Assembly (NCBI GenBank): GCA_036525535.1
Contig: DATDAH010000158.1
Location: forward strand, 1-7,276
Reading direction: 5' to 3'
DNA length: 7,276 nt
Origin: DATDAH01 sp036525535
GTDB taxonomy: Bacteria > Actinomycetota > Acidimicrobiia > Acidimicrobiales > DATDAH01
Shown here: in pieces, positions 1 to 5,606 of the stretch
Numbering within the stretch: position 1 is the first letter of the stretch
Layout: each line of letters starts with the position of its first letter
Program-made: the position numbers and the translations under genes
The notes under the pieces: generated by a model
What the model was told of the DNA's origin: nothing
Seen by the model: only the letters and a program-made list of their open reading frames with translations
Databases searched by the model: none

Positions 1-68
1 AGGTGCTGGTGCCCGCTGCCGTCCGACGGGAGATCGAGGCCCGAGCGCTCTATCGTTCGACCGAATGA
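1..68 (+). CDS. nadD: 3' end of probable nicotinate-nucleotide adenylyltransferase (partial)
   Basis: Only the last 21 codons are in the window, read from position 3 to the TGA at 66-68. The visible C-terminus contains VLVPAAVRREIEARALYRS. It matches the usual end of NadD, where a 'VP..V..YI....LYR' helix closes the protein. NadD adenylates nicotinate mononucleotide in the cytoplasm, a late step of NAD synthesis. The neighbours support the call: nadD very commonly sits just upstream of rsfS, and in actinobacteria a LytR_C-domain gene may lie between them, as here. The stop overlaps the next start as ATGA, so the two genes are probably translationally coupled. The catalytic part lies outside the window, so the identification rests on a short tail plus gene order. 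Confidence 0.68.
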   Translation, partial: VLVPAAVRREIEARALYRSTE

Positions 69-1435
69 CCGTGGTCGACGACGCTCTCGACGACGGGTCG
101 CCCGCGCGGGAACGCTGGACCCCACAGGTCCCCGATGTCCTGCGCCGCGCGACCTGGCGGTTCTATCTGTTCGCCCCGGTCCTCGTCGTCGCGATCGTGG
201 CGGCGCCTCTTCTGGCGATGAAGGGCTTCTCGATCTTGAGGACCGAGGACACCGGACAGGTCATCTCCGACGAGACCGACCCGAACGCCGGGGGGTTCCA
301 GGCGCTGGTCACGCCGACACCGACGTCCCTGCTGGTCGATGTCGCTCCCGACGGGACCCTCGCCGGGGTGACGCTGATCACGCTCCCGTCCCAGGAGGGC
401 GGCGGCAACATCGTCCTCTTCCCCGTGGGCACCGTGCTGGACGTCCCGCTGCGGGTCCCCCCCGAGGCCACGCTCGTCGACATCTATGCCGAAGGGGGTC
501 TGTCGGCCCTCGAGCAGCGCGTCGAGACCATGTTGGGCGCCGGCATCACCGAGGCGGTCGAGGTGCCGCGGGCCCAGTGGGCCGAGCTCGTCCAACCCGT
601 GGCCCCGCTCACCGTTCAGAACCCCGTGGCGGCGCAGACCACGAACGCCGCCGGCCAGCCCGTGTCGTTCCCGGAGGGCGAGATCCAGCTCACCGCCGCT
701 CAGGTCGGGCTCTACCTCCAGGCCGACACCCCGGAGCAGGCCGACACGGTTCGCCTGACCCGGCACGAGGCCTTCTGGACGGCGTGGATGAGCGCCCTGG
801 ACGAGGCGGGCGAGTCGGCGGTTCCCGGCGAGGGCGAGATCGGCGTCGGCGGTGCGGTGCGCGGCCTGGTCGGTGGGCCCCGCAACATCACGACGCTGCC
901 CGCGACGCCGGTGCCGATCCCCGGGGTCCCGTTGAGCGAGAGCGACCTCTTCCGTCCCAATGGGCTGGCCATCGTGGCCACCGTTCCCGACATCATCCCC
1001 TTCCCGGTCGGCGTCGGACGTCTGCGCACCCGGCTGGTCATGGGGGTCGAGGACCAGACCGCGCTCCTGCCGGACGCGGCCCACACGCTCGTGCAGGCCG
1101 GAGCCGAGATCAGCGTGATCGCCAACGACGACGAGTTCGACGAGACCGAGACCGTCGTCTACTTCTTCCGTCAGAGCCAACGGGAGAAGGCCCAGCGGCT
1201 GCTCAACTCGCTGGGCACGGGCACGTTGGTCAAGGACACCGCGCTCAGCGACAACGTGGACGCGGTCGTGGTCCTCGGCCAGGACTACATCGATCTTCAG
1301 GGCGGCAGCAGCCCGTCGACCACGGCGCCCGCCGGTGTGTCGGTGCCCACCACCGTTCCGATCGGTGGCGGCGTCAGCGGCGGGATCCCAGGTGGAGTCA
1401 CGCCCGGTGCGCCGGGGGGTGATCCCGCTGGCTGA
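65..1435 (+). CDS. Membrane-anchored LytR_C-domain protein with degenerate LCP-like region
   Basis: This is a 456-residue protein with a short cytoplasmic N-terminus (about 1-32), one hydrophobic segment (about 33-51, FYLFAPVLVVAIVAAPLLA) and a large, probably extracytoplasmic part. Residues about 78-190 recall the LytR-CpsA-Psr (LCP) fold, with a 'YAEGG..ALEQRVETMLGAGI' stretch at 141-161 and a 'W.ELV.P..PL.V.NP' stretch after it. The Pro-Arg-Asp motif that LCP ligases use to bind polyprenyl-pyrophosphate is absent; the aligned position reads LPSQEGGG (108-114). Residues about 318-410 fit a LytR_C domain, ending in VVVLGQDY, the usual 'vvvlG.D' end of that family. A Gly/Pro/Ser/Thr-rich tail (412-456) follows. 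LCP enzymes attach glycopolymers to cell wall; without the active-site motif this protein may instead bind, scaffold or regulate. The ATG overlaps the upstream stop as ATGA and has no clear Shine-Dalgarno sequence, so reinitiation is likely. The 3' end overlaps rsfS. Confidence 0.8.
   Translation: MTVVDDALDDGSPARERWTPQVPDVLRRATWRFYLFAPVLVVAIVAAPLLAMKGFSILRTEDTGQVISDETDPNAGGFQALVTPTPTSLLVDVAPDGTLAGVTLITLPSQEGGGNIVLFPVGTVLDVPLRVPPEATLVDIYAEGGLSALEQRVETMLGAGITEAVEVPRAQWAELVQPVAPLTVQNPVAAQTTNAAGQPVSFPEGEIQLTAAQVGLYLQADTPEQADTVRLTRHEAFWTAWMSALDEAGESAVPGEGEIGVGGAVRGLVGGPRNITTLPATPVPIPGVPLSESDLFRPNGLAIVATVPDIIPFPVGVGRLRTRLVMGVEDQTALLPDAAHTLVQAGAEISVIANDDEFDETETVVYFFRQSQREKAQRLLNSLGTGTLVKDTALSDNVDAVVVLGQDYIDLQGGSSPSTTAPAGVSVPTTVPIGGGVSGGIPGGVTPGAPGGDPAG
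1391..1397 (+). promoter_or_regulatory. Ribosome binding site for rsfS
   Basis: GGTGGAG lies inside the LytR_C gene, with GGAG ending 9 bases before GTG 1407. This is the reason for preferring that start over GTG 1419, which has only a run of G directly before it. Confidence 0.5.
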
Positions 1436-1817
1436 GGTCATCGAGCCTGAAGTCCTGCTCGCCGCGGTGAAGGCGGCGGCGTCCGCCGCCGACGACAAGA
1501 ACGCCACGGACGTGCTGGTCCTCGACGTCGGCGACGTCCTCTCCATCACGGGGTGGTTCGTCATCGCCTCCGGCTCGAACCCCCGGCTGGTGCGCACGAT
1601 CGCCGAAGAGGTCGAGGCGACGCTGAAGGCCGAGCACGACCTGGCCCCGCTACGGGTGGAGGGCCTCGACGGCCTGCGCTGGGTCCTGCTGGACTACGGC
1701 GACTTCGTGGTCCACGTCTTCCACGAGGAGGAGCGGGACTACTACCAGCTCGAGCGCCTCTGGGCCGACGTCCCCAAGGTCGACTGGCAGACCGAGGCCA
1801 CCGCCGAAGCCGGCTGA
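1407..1817 (+). CDS. rsfS: Ribosome silencing factor RsfS
   Basis: RsfS (the RsfA/Iojap/DUF143 family) binds ribosomal protein uL14 on the 50S subunit and blocks joining of the 30S subunit, damping translation under starvation. The family signature covers most of the protein: DVLVLDVGDVLSITGWFVIASG (given here in two parts, 35-44 and 45-56), then RWVLLDYGDFVVHVF (91-105) and E.R.YYQLERLWAD (108-121). The chosen start is GTG 1407, preceded by GGTGGAG (1391-1397) at a good distance, giving 136 residues. GTG 1419, after a G-run, is an alternative giving 132 residues; an upstream in-frame GTG at 1335 would add poorly fitting residues. The gene overlaps the end of the LytR_C gene by 29 bases (17 with the alternative start), so translation is probably coupled. 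The family call is strong; the exact start is not. Confidence 0.93.
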   Translation: MRRGVIPLAEVIEPEVLLAAVKAAASAADDKNATDVLVLDVGDVLSITGWFVIASGSNPRLVRTIAEEVEATLKAEHDLAPLRVEGLDGLRWVLLDYGDFVVHVFHEEERDYYQLERLWADVPKVDWQTEATAEAG

Positions 1818-1826
1818 GCAACCGGC
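1809..1826 (-). terminator. Weak hairpin between rsfS and tRNA-Ala
   Basis: GCCGG (1809-1813) and CCGGC (1822-1826) form a 5-bp stem across the rsfS stop codon. Read on the minus strand, a G-U and an A-U pair extend it to 7 bp around a 4-base loop, so it fits termination of the tRNA transcript better than of rsfS. There is no T-tract after it on either strand. I infer a possible bidirectional terminator only from its position between convergent genes. Confidence 0.22.
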
Positions 1827-1855
1827 ACGATGCGTTTGACGGGCGAGGGAAAGTG

Positions 1856-1929
1856 TGGAGCTGAGCGGACTCGAACCGCCGACCCCCTGCATGCCATGCA
1901 GGTGCTCTAGCCAACTGAGCTACAGCCCC
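1856..1929 (-). tRNA. tRNA-Ala (anticodon GGC)
   Basis: Read on the minus strand, 74 bases fold into a full cloverleaf: acceptor GGGGCTG pairing with CAGCTCC, D stem GCTC/GAGC, anticodon stem CCTGC/GCAGG around loop ATGGCAT, a 5-base variable loop, and T stem GGCGG/CCGCT around TTCGAGT. Anticodon GGC reads Ala codons GCC and GCU; GCC is heavily used in this window. The acceptor stem carries the G3-U70 wobble pair, the main identity element for alanyl-tRNA synthetase, and the discriminator base is A. The 3' CCA is not encoded (CAC follows), so it must be added after transcription. The gene faces rsfS, and its 3' end is 38 bases from the rsfS stop. Confidence 0.97.
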
Positions 1930-1942
1930 GTATTCGGCTGGG

Positions 1943-1948
1943 AGATTA
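1943..1948 (-). promoter_or_regulatory. Candidate -10 box of the tRNA-Ala promoter
   Basis: TAATCT on the minus strand lies 13 bases upstream of the mature tRNA 5' end, which allows a short 5' leader for RNase P to remove. The expected -35 position (about 1966-1971) reads GAGGCG, a poor match. The hexamer is one of the few A/T-rich spots in this region. Confidence 0.4.
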
Positions 1949-1951
1949 CCA

Positions 1952-1970
1952 AGGCGACATCGGATCGCCT
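1952..1970. repeat. Inverted repeat at the expected -35 of tRNA-Ala
   Basis: AGGCGA (1952-1957) and TCGCCT (1965-1970) are perfect 6-base arms around a 7-base spacer. They sit just upstream of the candidate tRNA -10 box. This could be a regulator site, but short GC-rich dyads also arise by chance. Confidence 0.3.
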
Positions 1971-1974
1971 CGGG

Positions 1975-2011
1975 GACGGCCGAACTGGCCGGTGAGGGGT
2001 TGTCGGCCGTC
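1975..2011. repeat. 9-bp inverted repeat upstream of leuS
   Basis: GACGGCCGA (1975-1983) and TCGGCCGTC (2003-2011) are perfect 9-base arms separated by 19 bases. The centre is near 1993, close to where the -35 element would lie for the candidate leuS -10 box at 2014-2019. It may be an operator; if transcription starts further upstream it would instead form a leader hairpin ahead of leuS. The arms are perfect as seen, but their function is inferred. Confidence 0.4.
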
Positions 2012-2013
2012 GG

Positions 2014-2019
2014 TACGAT
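2014..2019 (+). promoter_or_regulatory. Candidate -10 box for leaderless leuS transcription
   Basis: TACGAT ends 7 bases before ATG 2027, so initiation 7-8 bases downstream would begin at or next to the start codon. No Shine-Dalgarno sequence lies within the usual distance of that ATG; the G-rich GGTGAGGGG at 1991-1999 is too far away. Leaderless mRNAs are common in actinobacteria. The fused permease gene at 5607 has a similar arrangement. Confidence 0.45.
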
Positions 2020-2026
2020 CGCCGCC

Positions 2027-4486
2027 ATGGACGACGAGGGCCAGCCGTACGAGCCGGCGGTGATCGAACCCCGCTGGCAGGCCCGTTGGCGGGACGAGGG
2101 GACCTACGAGGTCGACAACGACGACCCCCGCCCGAAGTCCTACGTCCTGTGCATGTACCCCTACCCGAGCGGGGCGGCCCACATGGGTCACGTGCGCAAC
2201 TACACCTTCGGTGACCTGCTGGTCCGCTACCGGACCATGAACGGCCAGGCCGTCCTCTCGCCCATCGGCTTCGACAGCTTCGGGCTGCCGGCCGAGAACG
2301 CCGCCATCAAGACCGGCGAGCATCCCCGGCCGTTCACCGAAGCCAAGATCGAGGAGCTGACCTCGTCTCTGTTGCGCCTCGGGGCGTCCTACGACTGGCG
2401 CCGGGTGATCAAGAGCCACGACCCGTCCTACATCCGCTGGACCCAGTGGATCTTCCTGCAGTTCCTGAAGGCCGGGCTGGCGTACCGGGCCGAGGCCCCG
2501 GTGAACTGGTGTCCCGGGTGCCAGACCGTCTTGGCCAACGAGCAGGTCCTGGCTGACGGCACCTGTGAACGCTCCGGCGACCTGGTCCAGCGCAAGAACC
2601 TGGAGCAGTGGTTCTTCCGGATAACCGACTACGCCCAGCAGCTGCTGGACGACATCGACGATCTGGACTGGCCCGAGCGGGTCAAGACCATGCAGCGCAA
2701 CTGGATCGGTCGCTCCGAGGGGGCCACCTTCCACCTGCCCGTCGCCGAGCGGGAGGACCTGAGCCTGGAGGTCTTCACCACCCGGCCCGACACCAGCTTC
2801 GGCATGACCTACGCCGTGGTCGCGCCCGAGCACCCCATCGTGGCCGAGCTGACCGCCGACGACCGGCGGGCCGAGGTCGAGGCCTTCGTGGCCCATGTGA
2901 CCGGTGAGAGCGAGCTGGAGCGGCTGAGCTCGGAGGGCCCGTTGGACAAGCGAGGGGTGTTCACCGGCGCCCACGTCGTGAACCCGTTCACCGGCGACCC
3001 GATCCCCGTCTACCTGGCCGACTACGTGCTGGCCACCTACGGCACCGGGGCGATCATGGCCGTGCCCGGCCAGGACCAGCGGGACTGGGACTTCGCCAAG
3101 GCCTACGACCTGCCCGTCGTCCGGACGGTGCTGCCCCCCGAGGACTTCGACGGCGAGGCCTACACAGGGGAAGGACCGGCGATCAACAGCGAGTGGCTGG
3201 ACGGCCTGGGCGTGGCCGACGCCAAGGCCAAGGCCATCGAGTGGCTGGAGGCGAAGGGGATCGGCGAGCGCACCGTCCAGTACCGCCTCCGGGACTGGCT
3301 GCTGTCCCGCCAGCGCTTCTGGGGCTGTCCGATCCCGGTCATCTTCTGCGACGACTGCGGCATCGTCCCGGTCCCCGAGGCCGACCTGCCCGTCGTGGCC
3401 CCCGACGACGTCGAGTTCCTGCCGACCGGTGAGTCGCCGCTCAACCACCACGCCGGCTTCCTCAACGTCACCTGCCCGGCCTGCGGCGGCCCCGGACGAC
3501 GCGAGACCGACACCATGGACACCTTCGTCGACTCGTCCTGGTACTTCCTGCGCTTCGCCGACCCCACCGACGACGAGGCCCCCTTCTCACTGGAGGCGGT
3601 CGCCGAGTGGCTGCCCGTCGACCAGTACATCGGCGGGGTGGAGCACGCCATCCTCCACCTGATGTACGCCCGCTTCTTCACCAAGGCGCTGGCCGACCTG
3701 GGCGTCGCCCCCAAGGAGCTGCGGGAGCCCTTCGCCCGCCTGTTCACCCAGGGCATGATCCGCAAGGACGGCATGAAGATGTCGAAGTCCAAGGGCAACC
3801 TGGTCACCCCCGAGGAGTACTTCGAACGCTTCGGCGCCGACGCCCTGCGCTTGTTCCACTTCTTCGTGGGCCCCCCGCAGGACGACATGGACTGGCACGA
3901 CGCCGGCATCGAGGGCTCGCACCGGTTCCTGGGCCGACTGTGGCGACTGGGTGTGGGCGAGGCGCCGGGCACGGTCGTCGACCGGGAGGCGACGCCGGCC
4001 GACGTCGAGCAGGACCGGAGTCGCCACCGCTTGATCCAGCGGGTCACCGACGGCTACGAGCGCTGGTCGTACAACACCTCGGTCTCGGCCTTCATGGAGT
4101 TCACCAACGGCCTGTACCACTACCTGCAGTCCGAGGACGGTGCCCGGCGGGAGACCCTGGACGCCGCCGTGGACTCGGTGCTGCTGTTGATGGCCCCGAT
4201 GGCCCCGCACATCACCGCCGAGCTGTGGGAGCGGCGCCGAGGTGGCCACATCCACACCGAGCCCTGGCCCGTCGCCGACCCGGCCATGACCACCGTGGCC
4301 ACGGTGACGATGATCGTCCAGGTCAACGGCAAGGTCCGGGACCGCATCGAGGTCGATGCCGGCATCGGCGACGACGACGCCGTCGCCACCGCGCTGGCCT
4401 CCGCGAAGGTCCAGGCCCACCTGAACGGCGGTCAGCCGAAGAAGGTGATCACCCGCCCCCCCAAACTGGTCAACCTCGTCGTCTGA
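2027..4486 (+). CDS. leuS: Leucyl-tRNA synthetase
   Basis: Cytoplasmic class I synthetase of 819 residues that charges tRNA-Leu with leucine and proofreads mischarged products. The Rossmann domain starts early, with the HIGH variant H52-M-G-H55 in YPYPSGAAHMGHVRNY. C162-x2-C165 and C180 follow, before the editing (CP1) domain, which has TTRPD (251-255) and AVPGQDQRDWDFA with D350 and D353. A zinc ribbon is formed by C441-x2-C444 and C483-x2-C486, followed by DTMDTFVDSSWYFLRF. The KMSKS loop is K584-M-S-K-S. An anticodon-binding helical domain and a C-terminal domain with IVQVNGKVRDRI complete the bacterial layout at normal length. I chose ATG 2027 over the in-frame TTG 2000 because it starts just before the family's usual N-terminus and has a promoter-like box placed for leaderless expression. 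It diverges from tRNA-Ala and converges with the oxidoreductase gene. Confidence 0.98.
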   Translation: MDDEGQPYEPAVIEPRWQARWRDEGTYEVDNDDPRPKSYVLCMYPYPSGAAHMGHVRNYTFGDLLVRYRTMNGQAVLSPIGFDSFGLPAENAAIKTGEHPRPFTEAKIEELTSSLLRLGASYDWRRVIKSHDPSYIRWTQWIFLQFLKAGLAYRAEAPVNWCPGCQTVLANEQVLADGTCERSGDLVQRKNLEQWFFRITDYAQQLLDDIDDLDWPERVKTMQRNWIGRSEGATFHLPVAEREDLSLEVFTTRPDTSFGMTYAVVAPEHPIVAELTADDRRAEVEAFVAHVTGESELERLSSEGPLDKRGVFTGAHVVNPFTGDPIPVYLADYVLATYGTGAIMAVPGQDQRDWDFAKAYDLPVVRTVLPPEDFDGEAYTGEGPAINSEWLDGLGVADAKAKAIEWLEAKGIGERTVQYRLRDWLLSRQRFWGCPIPVIFCDDCGIVPVPEADLPVVAPDDVEFLPTGESPLNHHAGFLNVTCPACGGPGRRETDTMDTFVDSSWYFLRFADPTDDEAPFSLEAVAEWLPVDQYIGGVEHAILHLMYARFFTKALADLGVAPKELREPFARLFTQGMIRKDGMKMSKSKGNLVTPEEYFERFGADALRLFHFFVGPPQDDMDWHDAGIEGSHRFLGRLWRLGVGEAPGTVVDREATPADVEQDRSRHRLIQRVTDGYERWSYNTSVSAFMEFTNGLYHYLQSEDGARRETLDAAVDSVLLLMAPMAPHITAELWERRRGGHIHTEPWPVADPAMTTVATVTMIVQVNGKVRDRIEVDAGIGDDDAVATALASAKVQAHLNGGQPKKVITRPPKLVNLVV

Positions 4487-4492
4487 TCCCGG

Positions 4493-5500
4493 TCAGCCCT
4501 TCTTCAGGGCGTTCACCACCGGGAGCCAGGTGTCGCGGTCGGTCTCGTAGGGGGCGTAGAAGCTGATGCGATCGACCAGGCCACCCCAGCGGGCCAGGAG
4601 TGCCTCGGCGACCCCGTGGGGCTCGGCCACGACGGCGAAGGCGTCCAGGACCTCGTCGTCGATCAGGTCACCCATGGCGTGCCACTCACCCTGTTTCGAC
4701 AGCCGATTCAGCTCGCCCTGCAGGTCGCCCCAGCCGTGGTGGTCCAGGACGGGGCGGTACGCCGGGGTCGAGCCGTAGAAGGCGATCTGGCGCCGCACGC
4801 CGATCGACGATCGGGCCATCTCCTCCTCGGAGGTCCCGGTCACGATGAACGCCGGGATGGAGAGCTCGAGGTCGGCCCGGGTCCGACCGGCCTTGGCCAA
4901 GCCCGTCTCCAGGGACGGCAGGGTGGCCTCCTGGAGGTAGGACGCGGTGGTGAAGCCGTGGCACAGCATCCCGTCGGCCACTTCGCCCGCCACCTCGGTC
5001 ATCTTCGGCCCCACCGCGGCGACGAAGACCTTCGGGTGCCCATAGGGACTGGGCCCCGGGTTGAAGAACGGGGTCATCAGGGTGTGGGTGTAGAAGTCGC
5101 CCCGGAAGTCGAGCGTGCCGTCACCGTCCCAACAGTCCCAGATGGCCCGGATGGCCAGGATCATCTCCCGCATCCGAGCCGCCGGGCTGGACCAGGGCAT
5201 CGAGAAGCGCTTGGTGATGTGGGGCTTGATCTGGGACCCGAGGCCGAGCAGGAAGCGGCCCTGGGACTGCATCTGCAGGTCCCAGGCCGTGTTGGCCAGG
5301 GTCATGGGACTCCGCCCGAAGGCCACGGCGATGCCGGTGCCCAGCTCGATGGCTTCGGTCGCCTCAGCGGCGAGGACGTGGGGGAGGAACGGGTCATGGC
5401 TGGTCTCGGCGCTCCACGCCCCGTCGTAGCCCGCCGCCTCCAGGGAGCGGGCCGTGTCGCCCGCCGTGCTGATGGCCCCCAGGCCTCCGTCGACCTTCAT
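4493..5500 (-). CDS. LLM-class F420-dependent oxidoreductase (TIGR03617-like)
   Basis: A 335-residue luciferase-like monooxygenase-fold protein, expected to be a cytoplasmic TIM barrel that uses reduced coenzyme F420. The N-terminus MKVDGGL, then GYDGAWSAETSHDPFLP (24-40), ELGTGIAVAFGRSPMTLANT (52-71) and GRFLLGLGSQIKPHITKRF (81-99) followed by SMPW, fit the actinobacterial TIGR03617 (MSMEG_2256-type) subfamily as I recall it. KVFVAAVGPKMTEVAGEVADG (157-177) is the typical late strand-and-loop of LLM enzymes. The substrate cannot be told from sequence; FMN use cannot be excluded, though the family resemblance favours F420. The ATG at 5500 has a good ribosome binding site, GGGAG (5508-5512 on the complement), 7 bases upstream. 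Its stop is 6 bases from the leuS stop, tail to tail. It diverges from the fused permease gene and may share its control region. Confidence 0.9.
   Translation of the reverse strand: MKVDGGLGAISTAGDTARSLEAAGYDGAWSAETSHDPFLPHVLAAEATEAIELGTGIAVAFGRSPMTLANTAWDLQMQSQGRFLLGLGSQIKPHITKRFSMPWSSPAARMREMILAIRAIWDCWDGDGTLDFRGDFYTHTLMTPFFNPGPSPYGHPKVFVAAVGPKMTEVAGEVADGMLCHGFTTASYLQEATLPSLETGLAKAGRTRADLELSIPAFIVTGTSEEEMARSSIGVRRQIAFYGSTPAYRPVLDHHGWGDLQGELNRLSKQGEWHAMGDLIDDEVLDAFAVVAEPHGVAEALLARWGGLVDRISFYAPYETDRDTWLPVVNALKKG
4496..4510. terminator. Weak hairpin between leuS and the LLM gene
   Basis: GCCCT (4496-4500) and AGGGC (4506-4510) form a 5-bp stem with a 5-base loop, placed over the last codons of the minus-strand gene and 10 bases after the leuS stop. 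No T-run follows on either strand. It is the only stem-loop I can see at this convergent junction, so a terminator role is a guess from position. Confidence 0.2.
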
Positions 5501-5507
5501 CGTCGTG

Positions 5508-5512
5508 CTCCC
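5508..5512 (-). promoter_or_regulatory. Ribosome binding site of the LLM oxidoreductase gene
   Basis: GGGAG on the minus strand, 7 bases upstream of ATG 5500. It supports that start and shows that this gene, unlike leuS and the fused permease gene, has a conventional leader. Confidence 0.6.
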
Positions 5513-5533
5513 GTGGTCGCATCCTGGCGGCCG

Positions 5534-5539
5534 AACCTA
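5534..5539 (-). promoter_or_regulatory. Candidate -10 box of the LLM gene promoter
   Basis: TAGGTT on the minus strand would start transcription near 5527, giving a leader of about 27 bases that contains the GGGAG site. A loose -35 candidate, GTGACC (complement of 5559-5564), lies 19 bases upstream and falls within the right arm of the 5543-5565 inverted repeat. Confidence 0.35.
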
Positions 5540-5542
5540 GTG

Positions 5543-5565
5543 GGTGACCCCCGGAACGGGTCACC
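5543..5565. repeat. 8-bp inverted repeat in the divergent promoter region
   Basis: GGTGACCC (5543-5550) and GGGTCACC (5558-5565) are perfect 8-base arms around a 7-base spacer. Each arm is itself nearly palindromic (GGTNACC). The size and spacing suit a dimeric regulator, and the right arm would cover the -35 region of the LLM gene. That it is an operator is inferred from position and symmetry. Confidence 0.45.
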
Positions 5566-5567
5566 GA

Positions 5568-5582
5568 ACGTACGCGGTACGT
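5568..5582. promoter_or_regulatory. 15-bp palindrome, possible operator for the fused permease gene
   Basis: ACGTAC (5568-5573), spacer GCG, GTACGT (5577-5582): a perfect dyad. It lies where the -35 element would be for the candidate -10 box at 5592-5597, a classic repressor position. A third GTACG occurs at 5591-5595. No regulator gene is visible in the window. Confidence 0.42.
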
Positions 5583-5591
5583 CGGGCACAG

Positions 5592-5597
5592 TACGGT
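5592..5597 (+). promoter_or_regulatory. Candidate -10 box of the fused permease gene
   Basis: TACGGT ends 9 bases before ATG 5607, so the transcript would be leaderless or have only a few untranslated bases. No Shine-Dalgarno sequence precedes the ATG. The context GTACGGT resembles GTACGAT ahead of leuS. Confidence 0.4.
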
Positions 5598-5606
5598 GCG
5601 CGACAC

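Noticed and set aside
51..56. TATCGT as a leaderless promoter for the LytR_C gene
   Set aside because: It has the right distance to ATG 65, but it lies inside the end of the upstream gene, whose stop overlaps this start as ATGA. Coupled translation from an operon mRNA explains the start better.
50..1597. Minus-strand open frame of 515 codons opposite the LytR_C gene
   Set aside because: It is rich in Arg, Gly, Asp and His with no recognisable domain, as expected from reading a GC-rich gene backwards. The plus strand carries a recognisable protein.
1856..1929. tRNA gene used as an attachment site for a mobile element
   Set aside because: No integrase, no repeated tRNA 3' end and no composition change nearby; both flanks are housekeeping genes.
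1930..2026. T-box or other riboswitch leader for leuS
   Set aside because: The whole gap is under 100 bases and also holds the tRNA promoter. I see no specifier loop or T-box bulge sequence.
1946..3451. Minus-strand open frame of 501 codons opposite leuS and the upstream gap
   Set aside because: No family features, and it lies mostly antisense to an unmistakable leuS. It is a GC-rich shadow frame.
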